Counted from the first letter of the stretch, positions 43,531 through 54,817 are shown. The stretch is 64,000 bases of DNA from Mastigamoeba balamuthi (GCA_902651635.1 CACRSC010001917.1:25218-89217), one strand, 5' to 3'. The notes: generated by a model not told the origin, from the letters alone. Translations and numbers: made by a program.

Positions 43531-46500
43531 ATGGATCCCGAGCAAGTCCCAAGCGCTTGGGTACCCTTTCTCCCCTTGCGCAGTCTGTCACGTGCTCACC
43601 CTGGATCCCTGCACAAAGCTGGTGGGTGCTGAGTGCCCCGGATGCCCGCAACTGCCCGAGGACGCGCAGACGCCGTCGGCCCCGGTTGTCCAGACCCCCA
43701 CTGCGCTGAACACGCCGCTGCCAGCTGGTCTGCGCAGCACTGAGCTGCACTCTGCGGTGATGCGGGACGTCGCCGGGCTGCTGCTCGCGGTCGAGAAGGC
43801 CCATCTCGACAGCCTCCAAGTCATCTGCCAAGCGCTCGTCTCCGAGCCAAGAGAGCCCTCGGAGGACGCGGGGAAAGCCCTCTCGCTCGCTATATCTGCG
43901 CAGGAGTCCGCCCGTGGCCGCGTGGGGCTGCTAGAGGCTTCGATTGGAGCGGCGCCCCCGGAGACTCCCTGGGTGGCTACGCTCTTCGAAGAGCAGCCGA
44001 GTGGTGCGTTTGCCGAGATGGTCTTGCGCGGCCTCGCACGCATCGAAGAGACCTGCAACGGCGCCTGTGACGCCCCCCAGTCGCAGGACCTGCTCGCGGG
44101 AGTCACGCTGGCGTACAGAGCACTGGGCAGCTGCATAGACTTTCAGGGGCACGCGGCAGCGATCATTGACCTGCAGATCGAAGCCATGAAGGTCGCTGTC
44201 TCCGCAGCGCGCGTCGAGGCGACCATCCGCGGCCAGGAGCCCGTCAGCGACACTACGATCGACTCGTTACTCTCCCGTGCAGTCGCCACAGCAAAAAGCC
44301 TCCGAGGAAACCCGCGAGGCGGCGACTCTGATCGGCTTGTGCGGCGCGCCATCGAGATTAGAGTGTTGTTGCTGGCCACCCGCGGCAACGAGGGGTGCTG
44401 TGTGCCCGCTGTGCCCCTGGAGCGGATGCTCGCATCCATGCACCATCCGGCCCTCCCGGCTTTGCTGTGCAACTACGCCGAGCTCGGCCTCCGCGCGCGT
44501 CTCCCTGTGCTCGTAACCCGAGTGGACGACTGCGTCATTGTTGTGCTGCCCCTTAGAGCCCCAGAAGGTGAGACCCTATCGCCAATCACCCTAACAAACC
44601 AATTGAATCAACATAGGGAGGTACGAGTACTGGCTGCACGAGTGCTACCCAGATAGCCGCTGCATCACCCTCAAGACCACTACGGGGAGTGGAAAGACAG
44701 TGCCTTTTTCGTCACGCCTTCTGGACGCCTCAGATGGCTCCGTCACGCTCCGTCTAGGTCTGTTGGTGCGTGCCGTCTCCGCATTTCATACTCGCATTCC
44801 GAGCTTACCTCAAGCCCAGGGAGGTGTGGCGCCTGTCCCGGGTACTAAACAGCGGGAGCGACAGGAGCGACAGGAGCGAAAGGAGCGTCCGACAGCAACC
44901 GAGGATGAGTGGCCCGTTACCCATCGCATAACGGTGCTACAGGCACTCATCCTTCTTGAGCTCGGAGCTCACCCCGTGAAACGCCATCTTTGCAGAATGT
45001 GTGGGACTACCTCTTCAGCAGCTGCACCCTGAGAGGCTGCGATGTGGATTCGATCTCCAACAATGGGCTGCCCAAGAACTACCCCACTCAGTACTGCATG
45101 TTCGGCAACAGTCTCGAGGAGATCCTCGACTTCGAGCAGATGTTCTACGGAGTTCAGCGCGTGCCTTTCATTGCTCGCAAGCTGTTCAACAAGCTGATCA
45201 CCGACTGCCTCAGCCAGCGTGATGTGCAGCTCGCACTCGCCTCCGTTTATACTCAGCAGGCACGTGCAGATTCGGTTCACCTCCGTCATCGATCTGGAGA
45301 GAGAAGTGTTGGATAGAGAGATCATACAGGAGTCCTTGCAGGGGCAGTTCACCACGATCGATGCCTTCAAAACTGCGCCCTACCTGATGTCAGCGCTCAG
45401 GCTTTTCCTGCAGTGGCTGCCCGACGACTTCATATCCCTCCGTGTCCAGAGAGCCTTCGATGAAGCAGATAGAGCAGCGACAGTGCAGGAGAAGCGGGCC
45501 GCGCAGGTGGCCGCCTTCAACGCCCTCCAGCCCGCGAACCGTGCTCTGCTGCGTCGGTACATTGCGGTGCTCGCGAACTTCGTCTCCAACTCGCACGTGA
45601 ACGCCATCTGCTACGCCGATGTCTGCAACGCCTCAAGGGGGCTGATTGTCGATGCGGAATCCACTGTGTGCGCAATCGCCGACATGGCGATGGACTACTG
45701 GGGCTTCTTCGAGGCCCCGGACGCCCCGCTGGCCCCCGATCTGCACCCAACAGAGTTCGTTACCTTCAGGCGTAAGCTGCTCTGCTCCTCGATGTCGCCC
45801 TGGGAACTGGCGGCGGCACGGGGAGGAGCAGAGGTGTGGAGCATCAGCCACGGGAGGGAGGTCATCGTATTGGAAGCGGTACGCTGCCGCCAGGCTGCCA
45901 TGTTCCGCTTCCCCCATTGGGGCGACAGGAGACCGCTGGGCGTGGACACCGGACCGCACTTCCTCGCCTACATCGGAGGGCAGATGTGGTGCAGTACTCG
46001 TGAAGGCATCGCGATCGTGGACTGTGAAACACGGACAGCGGTTCTCGCGGTACAAGTGTCCTAGGCTCTAGATTGAGAATACTTTTGACCGTGCGGTGCA
46101 TGCTCACAGGTTCCGGATGTGTGGGCCTACACATGCACTGTCGTGGCCAACAGGAACGAGGTGTGGTGTGGGTGCGAGGATCGCGTTCTTGTGTTCACAC
46201 AGGAGAGCCCACCTGAGGCATCTGACGCCGCGTGGTCCCTCGCCGAGTCGCTGTTAGTCGCTGGCAGTGACAGCCCCATGGTAGTATTCGACGTGGCCTG
46301 CACGACTTTTCACGGCCACGTGTGGTTCGGAGGGCAACGAGCATGCGCTACAGAGCAGCAGCAGGTGAACCATCATTGTGCCACCAATCCGTACTCATAC
46401 GCCCTGCTGACTTTGACCGCAGATCTTCGTGTGGGACATGGTCGACGGCAAGTACGTGAATGCCGCCATCATCGCGACGTCTGTGAAGAAGATCTCGACG

Positions 46501-46869
46501 CTGTCGAGAGTGGGGGAACACGTGTGGATGACGTCGGACGAGGGGGTCATCCAGGTGATGGACGCGAGGTCGCACACGGTCATCAGGACCATTGCCACGC
46601 ACGCGGGCGACGGGGCAGCGGTGTGTGTGCTGGACGACCAGGTGTGGCTGAGCAGCAGTGGCAACACCATCGGTGTGTGGGACCCAGAGTCGTTCGAGTG
46701 CATCGGGACCATCGTGGGGTGCCACAAGGGCAGGACGAGGTGTATGATTGTTGTGGACACGGGTCCTTCTGGCCAGTCGAACGTCTGGGTCTCGTCGGAC
46801 GACAATAGCCTTAGTGTATGGTGTGCGCACAGGATTCCATCGCACGTCTCGAAGTGTTCCCGATTCTGA
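43531..46869 (+). CDS. RhoGAP / beta-propeller protein, copy 5
   Basis: Eight exons: 43531-43560, 43670-44567, 44617-44765, 44820-44915, 44996-45223, 45270-46049, 46110-46364, 46423-46869; about 960 residues, no internal stop. The RhoGAP match is clearest here: VQRVPFIARKLFNKLITD, then YLMSALRLFLQWLPDDF (LLKLFLRELP helix) and NALQPANRALLRRYIAVL with NSHVNA (LPPxNxxLLxxLL ... NKM). IRF at the start of exon 6 lies near the arginine-finger position. The propeller has ANRNEVWCGCED, HVWMTSDEG and QVWLSSSGN blades. Exon 7 is 255 nt, as in copies 1 and 3. Exon 4 encodes Arg/Glu-rich repeats (RQERQERKERP) and its 3' limit is uncertain. Acts probably on a Rho-family GTPase in the cytosol. Confidence 0.75.
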
Positions 46870-47154
46870 GACAGCACGAACACTGAAGTGAAAATGATGG
46901 TTGCATATCATGTAAACTGGTTGGTATCTAACGATTCTATGCTGATACTTCAGACGCAAAGTTGTTCCATCTCTGGGATTTCGAATTGCAGGCACAGTAG
47001 TGCAGTAGTGCTTTGGGGGAAAAGGGGGAGTGACCCTGTTCTCTCTTTGTTGACTCTCGCTTAATCGGTCACTTTTCTCACAGCCTACAAAAAAACGCAT
47101 CCCAACCCCATTCGCAGTCGATGTCCGTTCAGGCATCGCGGTATGCTGCAAAGC

Positions 47155-48125
47155 TCAGTTCGTCTTGGTGCCGGCGTCACGGGCGGCCTTGAGTTCCCTC
47201 AGCCTGCGCAACTCTGCGCGGTGCTGCGACTTGAGCAGCAGGAGGTCCCACGTGCGCTGCATCTGCGCCTTGCGCGCCTCCTTGGCCATGTCGGCGGCCT
47301 CCCAGCTGAACACCTTCTCCATGACCACCCACAGCACCGCGGAGAGGCACGTGAGCACGACCCCCGTCCTCAGGAACAGCACGGCAAACCGGTCGCTCTC
47401 GCTGATCTTCCGGACCATCACCGTCAGCATGATGATGTCCTCGTCGGCCTCGGCGTGCGACTTCATCAGCTTGTCCACCAGAGGCTCCAAATCCACCATC
47501 CCCGCGGTCAGCTCATCGCAGCCTGCACCCGCGTGATCCACGAGCAGCGTCAGCGGGTCAGCAGGGAGAGCCGCGTGCGAGTTGCCCGGAGAAGAGAAAA
47601 AAGGGCGCCAAACTCACCGACTACGTGGCACACCCACGAGTGCACGCCGCCGAACAGCCTCCGCAGCCCCCACGAGCTCTCCGCGGGCGACTCCGAAGCG
47701 GCGGCAGAGGCCTCGGGCGCGTCGCCGTGCTTGTCGCTGCGGGCGGGCTTCACGAGGCTGTCGGGGATGACGAGCTCGTCGAGCCTGCCGAGCTTGCTGA
47801 GGCGCTCGTAGTCCTCCTCGAGCTGCCTGATGTCCTCTGCGAGGTCCGCCACGCCGGGGATGTTGAGTATGTCGTCGAGGTTGACAGGCTTGATGGGAGC
47901 GCGGGGCTTGTGCTCGACGGGGCTGGCGGGCTCGTCGTTGGGGAGGGGCGCGACGCCGTCGAGTCCGAGGGGGCCGTCGGACCAGGGCGCGGGCTTGGGG
48001 CTGGGCGAGGCGTTGTTGTTGTCGCTGCCGCTGCCGCTGCTGGGGGACAGGTTGCCGCGGACCTCCTGCGAGCAGCAGCGCGAGGTCAGCGCCAACACCA
48101 CCGCGAAGATCGTCAGCTTGTTCAT
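47155..48125 (-). CDS. Signal-peptide, single-TM coiled-coil protein, unknown
   Basis: Exon 1 48125-47618, a 95-nt phase-1 intron (GTGAGT...GTGCAG) 47617-47523, exon 2 47522-47155; 291 residues. It has a signal peptide (NKLTIFAVVLALTSRCCS), a Ser/Asn/Pro-rich segment, and a region with DILNIPGVADLAEDIRQLE and EDYERLSKLGRLDELVIP, which looks helical. One transmembrane helix follows (AVLFLRTGVVLTCLSAVLWV), then a basic coiled-coil tail (EARKAQMQR, AELRRLRELKAARD) on the other side. No family recognised. Topology would be lumenal or extracellular N-terminus and cytosolic C-terminus. Confidence 0.75.
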
Positions 48126-48809
48126 CGTGTGTAGGTTTGCTGAGTCTGTTTTGCTCGGTATGCGCTGCGTGTGCTGTGCCCAAGTACTTTGTGTTGTGAT
48201 TTGTCCCTCTGAGCGCGCTGGGGGTCGTTCGCCCCCAGGATGACGAATCAGCAGGTCTGCACACGAATGCTCTCGAATCGACGCAAGTCCATGCGGGTCC
48301 GGGCGCTGTGTAGGCTGCTCGCTGTGGAGAGGGCTCGGGGCTGGGAGCTGCCGTATCCGTAGAGATGCGTTCCTGCGAGCGGAAGCTCCCGTAAAGGCAA
48401 ACACTGCGAGAACGAGCTCCCCGCACCTTCGTGCAGTTCCCCGCGGGCCGCACCGAATTCCTGGGCATTGCGTCAGCGGAGATGCATAACGCACGTCAGT
48501 ATGTGGACAGCGACACGTCAGAAACGGAACGTGGACTATTCGTGGCCACCCCTTTCGTCCGAGCTCGCCCGCCTGTTCTCATGCCGACCACAATTCAAAT
48601 CAAACGGCACGAGAGTCTACTGGCCCTCTGTCCGATTTCAGGAATTCATCTCACACAACGATCGGAGGAATCCTCTCGCGCCCTCGTATGTGGCCCCAGA
48701 ATTAGTCGTTCCTTGCCCCTGCCGCGCGTTTCATTCGCCCTCGGGCAAAACGCGGTTATAAAATGGAGGAAATCAACTGACATGTGCCCCCGAGTTTTGG
48801 TGCCGTTGT
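48126..48809. other. Intergenic, no gene seen
   Basis: 684 bp between the stop of KIN17 and the start of the membrane-protein gene, both on the minus strand. It contains a TATAAAA at 48757-48763 (+ strand sense) whose gene, if any, is unclear. Confidence 0.45.
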
Positions 48810-51082
48810 TTAGTTGTGGGTTGGCGCCTGTGTTGGTGCCTGGACGAGGGTCTTGCAGACGTCCTCGTACGCGACGCCCTCGACGACGCGCCCCGCGTGC
48901 TCGCCCTCGGCGATCTTGACCTGCGCGCAGAACTTATCCACGTCCACCCCCTGCAGCGTCGCCGTGCACCCCCTGTACGCTCCGTTCACAACCATCACTC
49001 GCCCACCAATGGCCTGCGCCGACGTCAGTCAACGGAGCTCCGAAGAGCATCAAATGATTTAGAGAATAAGAAATTGAACTTGAAAATCAGTAGTCAATCC
49101 GGCCAATCAGAGGAGGGCAGGGGGTGCGCACGGGCAGGACAGTCTCGAGCTGGTCCTGGTCGACGCGCAGCAGGTGGCCCGTGTCGAGCATGCGGATCGT
49201 GGCGAGGTAGCCGTCCTGCACAGACTCGATCGAGCCCTTGAGCTTGTAGTAGTGCGCGAGGTCCTTGGCCATGACCTTGACGACGATGCCCGGCGCCACC
49301 CAGTCCCTCCTGCGGTTCTTCCTCTCCCTGCTCTGCTCCATCTCCTCCCTCAGCTCGCTCAGCTTCCTCAGGCCCTGCGCGCGCATGCAGCCGCTGCGCT
49401 CAGCCCGGGATGTGTGCACGCGGGGAATGGGCGGGCCGCACGGGGAGATCCTTCAGGTCCTTGGGGTCCTTCGGGGCAGCCGGCGCCTCCTCCTCGGTCC
49501 TCTGGCGCTTGGCCGCCGGCGGCTGCGCACTGGGGGCAGCGACAGCGACAACCTCCGTCGCAGGGCTCTTGGCCACGGGAACGGGCGAGACCACGAGAGG
49601 TGCAGCTCGGGCAGGCGGGGCGGCAGCGGCGGTGGCGGGGGCCACAGGGACCACGGGGGCAACAGGAGCGACAGGAGCAACAGCGGGCTTGGCGGGAGCG
49701 GCGGCCAGCGGGGCAGAGAGCTTCAAGGGTGCGCCAGGCTTCAGAGCGAACATCACAAGAGGGCGGGGTGGCTCCACGGGGGCTGCGGGCTTGGCGGCAG
49801 CCTTGGGCGCCTCCTGGGGTGCGCCAGCGGGTCCGTCACCCGCAGCAGCTGCGGGAGAGCCCTCGCCCTCTGCCGGGGCCTTGCAGGCCTCCGCGTCCCC
49901 CGCGTCGTCGCACGCGTCTGCGGCATCGCCCTCGTCGCCCTCGTCGCCTGCATCGCTGTCGGCGTCGTCTCCGTCGTCTCCGTCGGCATCATCGTCGTCG
50001 TCACCAAGGATGTCCACTTCCTCGTCCTCTGCCTCGGCGCTGCAAGCTCCGTCTCCGCGGCCCTCCGCGGGAGCTGCTGCTGCAGGGGCGTTGGGGTCTG
50101 CAGACTGCGCCGCGAGCTTCTGTGCTGCCTTGATCTTCCTCATAATGAGCCTGCGGAGCGGTGTGTGAGCGTGATGGAGTGTCAGTGTCAGTGTCAGTGT
50201 CAGAGTGTGAGAGTGTGAGAGTGTGAACATGTTGGTGCGTGAGAGTGTGTGAGAGTGCGAGCGCGTGAGCGTGATGGAGTGTCAGAGTGTGAGCGCGAGA
50301 GTGCGTGAGTGTGAGTGTGTGAGTGTGTGAGTGTGTGAGTGTGTGAGTGTGTGAGTGTGTGAGTGTGTGAGTGTGTGAGTGTGTGAGTGTGTGAGTGTGT
50401 GAGTGTGGTGCTCGCAAGCAGAGGCAGTGCGGCCCATGCGGCCAAGGGACGCAGGGGGGGCGTCGGGACGTGCCTCTGGGTGCGGTCCTCGTCGCCGAGG
50501 TCCATCGACTCCTTGGCGGCGATGGAGGCCTGGCGGCGGAGGATGTCTGCGTCCTTCTCGATGTAGGAGATGTACCAGCCCTTGGGCGTGTCCTCCACGA
50601 TGCACTGGCCGCTCTTGCCCAGGTACATCACGAACCCGCTCAGCGACGCCCACCGCGTCGAGTTGAGGTGCACGTGCGTCTTGTCCTTGATCACCTCGTT
50701 GTACACCCGGTTCGCCAGCACGCGCTGGTTGCGGTACCTGCGAATGGACTACAGTGGGAACCGGGAACAGGGGAGTAAAAATATCTCCGGGATATTTATG
50801 TCCCGTAGATACGGGGATCTCGCGGAAAACGGACTTGCGCTTCATAAAGTCCATGAAGCTGCGCTCGAAGGTCTGCGAGAAGTTCTCGGTGAACTTGCCG
50901 GGCGTCTCGGCGAAGATCTGCATCTGGCGGATGTGGCCCTCGCTGGCGCAGTGGCACTTGAAGCCGTTCTCGTCGCGGCACTGCTTCTGGCACATCTGGC
51001 AGTACCACCGCAGCTTCTGCAGCCCCTTGGCCTTGATCTTGTTGGCGATCGCCTTGGGCGAGAACGGGTCGTGCTTCCCCAT
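48810..51082 (-). CDS. KIN: KIN17 DNA/RNA-binding protein
   Basis: Five exons: 51082-50835, 50737-50474, 50150-49442, 49374-49132, 49013-48810; 555 residues (the human protein has 393). The N-terminus is near-canonical: IKAKGLQKLRWYCQMCQKQC, a C2H2 zinc finger with HCASEGH. The winged-helix core follows (HVHLNSTRWASLSGFVMYLG, DTPKGWYISYIEKD). After the usual helical RRQ segment comes a long extra region of acidic Asp/Glu repeats and Ala/Pro/Val-rich sequence (exon 3). It ends with the tandem SH3/KOW-like C-terminus (RDWVAPGIVVKVMAKD; VNGAYRGCTATL; VEGVAYEDV). KIN17 acts in the nucleus in replication, repair and pre-mRNA splicing. Intron 2 starts GCACGT (GC-AG, phase 2). Introns 1, 3 and 4 start GTCCGT, GTGCGG and GTGCGC. 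Confidence 0.95.
50161..50405. repeat. Imperfect GTGTGA/GTGTCA microsatellite
   Basis: About 245 bp of (gtgtga)-type repeats, most regular at 50310-50405, lie within the 323-nt GC-AG intron 2 of KIN17. Read on the gene's strand it is a CA/CT-rich tract leading to the acceptor. Confidence 0.9.
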
Positions 51083-51153
51083 GGCTCTCTCTCAGCGCCG
51101 CCGCCGCGCCGTCTCTTTTTCTGCCTGACCAGATTCTCCCACCACCGAGAAAA

Positions 51154-51172
51154 AATCTCCGGTATCTCCGGC
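51154..51172 (-). promoter_or_regulatory. ATCTCCGGTATCTCCGG upstream element
   Basis: A doubled ATCTCCGG element about 75 bp upstream of the KIN17 ATG. A related aatatctccgggatattt lies in KIN17 intron 1 (50780-50797). Confidence 0.35.
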
Positions 51173-51271
51173 GCGGAAAATCTCGTCAGGATAGATACGA
51201 CACGCAATCCAGAACAGGGGCGCTACGATTGATTCAGAGCGCTACGAGGCATAAATGGCAACGCTGGTGGA

Positions 51272-52714
51272 TCACTTGTGGCGGAACTCGGCGATGTGCT
51301 GGGGGTTCTTTCGGTAGCACGCAGCGCCGTACTTGCACAGAGGCCTCGGGTCGTCGTTGTCGTCCGCCCCCGTGTCCGCAGCCCCGTTTCCTCCCTCCTG
51401 CTGCTGTTGCTGCGAGTGCTGGGGCTGCTGCTGCTGCTGTTGCTGCGACTGCTGGGGCTGTGGGGACTGTGGAGGCTGCGGCGACTGCTGGGGCTGAGCG
51501 TCGAGCCTGGGCGCCTTTGCCGGGGGCTCCGAGTCCGGAGGAGGCCTCGCGTCGGGCTGGGGCCTCTTGGCTGCGCTCGCGGCGCACGGCGGCGGCCCGC
51601 TGCGGACGTGCACGGTGCACGGGTACTTGTCCGCCAGCAGCGTGAACTGGTCCCCGTCGCTGACCGCGTACTCGACGCCCGGCTTCATCACCACCGGCGC
51701 CCTGCCCTCGCCGAAGAAGCACGAGGGGTTCGCCCCACGCTGCGCCGAGGGGGGGTGTCAGCAGAGGCGGCCCTCTGGGAGCAGCGCCGCCCCCCCGAAG
51801 CGAGGGGGTGGCAGCGCACAGCGGTGATGAAGGCGCGGCCGTCGGCCTGCGCCCTGAACTCGATCTGCTTCCTGCTGCACTTGGCGTCGCTCACGCCGAA
51901 CCTCTCCCCTCGGCCTGCGGTCCCCCGGTCCCCCCGAGGGTCAGGCCACAGCCCACCGCTCGCCCAGCGTCGCCCGGGCCCTGGCAGGGGGCGTGCCTAT
52001 GTCCGAGACGCCCGGGGGCACGACGACCTGCGCCCCCGTCTCCGTCACGACCACATAGTGCCGCTCGGCCGCCGCCGGTGGCCTCGACGCCGCCGGCAGC
52101 TGCGCCGCGTCGACGGCCGAGGGCCTGGGCGCCGCGCCCCCGAAGTGCAGCGGCTGCTGGCCCCCTGGTGAGGCCCTCGTGGTGGCCGCCTGCTGGGGAT
52201 GGGACTGCGGGGCCTTGCGGGACGGCTTGTCGCCCGGGCGCTTGTACTGGGGCACGGCGTCGGCCACCAGGGCCCGCAGCATGTCCTGGTCGCCCGCAGA
52301 GAGCGACCCGAAGCCCTCGAGGTCGTCGACGCTCTCGATCTTGCGGGTGGCCGGGCGCGTCCGCTTCAGATTCTGGATTTCCTCGTGGCGTCAGCGGGGA
52401 ATCTGCAAAATATCTGCGGGTTCGAATCCAGATTTTCTCCCACCACCCCCAGAGCGCACCGCGAAGATGCAGGCGGGGTGGTACCACTCGGTCTGCTCGC
52501 CGCCCTCGGTGAAGCGGTCGGACGCGTAGACCTTGCCGATGCGCAGCGTGCCCTTCTCGATGGTGTGCGTCGGGCACTCCTTCTTCTCCTTGCACTGCGC
52601 GCAAGGGCGGGCGGGTCAGCCTGGCGCCGAGAAGCGGCTGGAGCGGAGGGACTCTCGGACGGTGGCCCTGGCAGTCTTGGCATACTCGACGACGAACTTG
52701 GCGTCCGACGCCAT
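51272..52714 (-). CDS. zf-PARP / FHA / PBZ DNA-break response protein
   Basis: Five exons: 52714-52661, 52594-52460, 52372-51957, 51901-51820, 51739-51272; 384 residues. Residues 1-75 form a PARP-type zinc finger (FVVEYAKTARAT|C, KGTLRIGK, EWYHPACIF and the following RKIESVDDLEGF, all typical of PARP1/LIG3 fingers). Residues about 150-260 fit an FHA domain (LGERFGVSDAKCSRKQ joined across intron 3, then ARGANPSCFFG and YAVSDGDQFTLL). A Pro/Gln-rich linker follows, and the C-terminus is a complete PBZ finger (CKYGAACYRKNPQH...FRH). zf-PARP binds DNA nicks, FHA binds phospho-peptides and PBZ binds poly(ADP-ribose). The natural inference is an APLF-like adaptor in strand-break repair that also touches DNA directly. 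Introns are 55-87 nt; the phases agree at every junction. Confidence 0.85.
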
Positions 52715-52837
52715 TCTTTTAAACTGTTTGGGATTTACTCCGCAGATATCTTCGCCTAGATTCCGCAAAATCCCCTGTCGCGATATTAGTATCTCGCTGT
52801 AGTGCACACTGCAATTGGGTTCTCCGCAGTCGTCCCC
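52715..52837. promoter_or_regulatory. Shared divergent promoter
   Basis: Only 123 bp separate the ATGs of the zf-PARP/FHA/PBZ gene (-) and STK19 (+). It carries gcagatatcttcg (52742-52754) and gatattagtatctcg (52781-52795), so each gene has an ATATC-type element within 100 bp of its start. Co-regulation is plausible. Confidence 0.5.
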
Positions 52838-54058
52838 ATGAAAAGGTCGAGCCCAGCCAAGGACCGCGCTGCCGCGGCGTACTCGCGGTACTCGCCCACG
52901 AAGAAGCAGAAGACGCGGCTGAGCTTCGACACCGTCGTCGACGACGACCTCGCAGCCCCCGACGGTGTGCAGCTGCAGTGCAGTGCACTTGCGGTTCCGC
53001 TGCCCGCTGACACGCCCTGCCCCCCCACCCCACGGCTGCGCAGCGCTGCCCTCGGACACCATGCTTGCCATGATGTCGCTGAGGGACGCGTTCCCCCTGC
53101 CGCGGGGCGACTGCGCGCCGCTGGCGCTGCGCTCGCAGGTCCTAGCACGCGTCATCGACAGGACCGCTGCTGAGCGCGAGCTGGTCTGCCTCACCCCCTC
53201 GGCGTCTCTCTGTCTCTCTGGTTCTCTCTGTCTCTCTGTCTGTCTGTCTAACACACACGCACACGCACACACACTTTCTCTCTCTCTGTTGCTGTCTGTC
53301 TCTGTCTCTGTTTCAGTCTCTCTCTCTCTCTCTCTCTGTTCTGTCTGTCTCTGCCACAGTCTCTGTTTCAGTCTGTCACCGTGTCTCTTTCTCTTTCTCT
53401 GTCCCTCTGTCTTCCTCCGCCCCCCGTAGCCACATCCTCACCACCCGTACTGCACAGCTGGCGTTGCGGGAGCGGAATGAGGTCCGGGAGGTGCAGCAGG
53501 CCTCGGAGGACTGCGTGATTCTCACAGGCGAGTACGTGGCTGCGTGCAGGTCGGCCCTTGCGGAGCCCGAGGACGCGCCCCTACTGGCCGCCTTTGTGGA
53601 CAGAGTGCTGCCGTCCTTCCGGAAACCCGCAGTTGCAGGCGACGCCCTGCTCGCGGCGCTGGGCGAGGCGCTGCCGGGGCCTGTGCCGGCCCTCGACCAC
53701 GCGACGAGGCTGATGCAGGCGGGGCTGCTGACCCAGCAGGCCGGGGAGTACTGGTTTGCTGTGCCCAATGCCTCGCACTACCTCAGGATGTGCGCTGCTG
53801 GGCGCAGGGAGCTCGTCGCGCTGCTCAAAAGGAGGCGGTTCTCCGAGGCTCTGGTCGGAGACCTCGCGCGGACGAGGCTCAGGTCGTCGACACTCAGCGT
53901 CCACTGGCACCTGCAGGACCTCCGAGGCCTGGGCCAAATAGCAGAGTGCGAACTCCAGTGTTCTTTTTTCTTTCGGATCCTGCTCTCGTCCTGACTCCGA
54001 TCGCTTCCCCCCGTGCAGGCTCGAGACGTGTGCGGGGGCGATGGTGCGACTTGTGTAG
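52838..54058 (+). CDS. STK19: STK19-like winged-helix protein
   Basis: Four exons: 52838-52964, 53044-53183, 53458-53957, 54019-54058; 268 residues (human about 250). Introns are 79, 274 and 61 nt with donors GTGTGC, GTCTGC and GTGTTC. After a basic N-terminus come LRSQVLARVIDRTAAEREL, DHATRLMQAGLLT, YWFAVPNASHYLRM and GRRELVALLKRRRFSEAL. These match the tandem winged-helix fold of STK19. The tiny last exon restores the family's short C-terminal strand (ECELQLETCAGAMVRLV). STK19 is now regarded as a nuclear DNA-binding factor of transcription-coupled nucleotide excision repair rather than a true kinase. It is head to head with a strand-break response gene and close to KIN17. Confidence 0.85.
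53203..53413. repeat. CT/GT-rich microsatellite
   Basis: A tctctgt/cacacgcaca-rich low-complexity tract filling most of STK19 intron 2. Confidence 0.9.
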
Positions 54059-54817
54059 AACTTTTTGTGGCTCGCTGCGTGCGTGCAGAGGCCGGCTGTT
54101 GTCAGAGCACTTTTGTGGTTCAAGACAATGAAGAACAAGAGAAGAAGCCGAGCTCGGCTTCCTTTGTCCCTAAGGCCGATAAGGTCCTGCCATCCCCTTA
54201 TGGGGCAATAGCACCCGAGAAAACCCCGAGAAGCGGGTGCTTTGTATCGCCGTGTTGGGTAACGAAGGCCCCCTTTTCCGCCCGAGAGCACATAAGCACT
54301 TAGTCCCTTCTCTCCTCGGTGTACAGAATCGTAACATTGCCAATGGTGATGCTCAGAGTGTGCTCGAGAGAGAGCCTCCTCGTGGCCGCGTCCCTCGCGG
54401 TGGCAGGGTGGCCGTTGGGGATCGCTGGGGGAGCCCCACGATCAAAACTCCCTCCTGCGACGGTCCTTCCTTCAGTGCGGCCCATGACAATGTCAAGGTC
54501 GGCGGGCGTACCATCTGCAGGCTCTTTCTGAGCTGCTGGGGGACGTGGAGGTCACTCTGCAGGCGATCCTCGAATGCGTGCTCCATGACCCTGTTGTAGA
54601 TCGAGAGCAGTTCGGTGTCCATTGGGCAACAGCAGTTTATCGTTGTGAATCTTACCGAGAGCCAGTCAGATTTACGGCGGGCCATTGGCCCGGTGTTTGG
54701 ATAAAGAACTATGGACATTTTTGTGGACCGGTCGGATTGTGCTTTTATTGGATTTGAATGAAATGTATGAAATGATTGAAATGCACTCACATCCAGAAAA
54801 CTCGGTGCTTTACACCG
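54059..54817. other. Intergenic between convergent genes, no gene seen
   Basis: The 3' flanks of STK19 (+) and the kinase-like gene (-). Composition is lower in GC than the coding flanks. No domain-bearing frame or RNA recognised. Confidence 0.45.

Noticed and set aside
29111-46869. The tandem array as a mobile or virus-derived element
   Set aside because: There are no terminal repeats, integrase, transposase, reverse transcriptase or capsid-like frames. The units are spliced RhoGAP genes.
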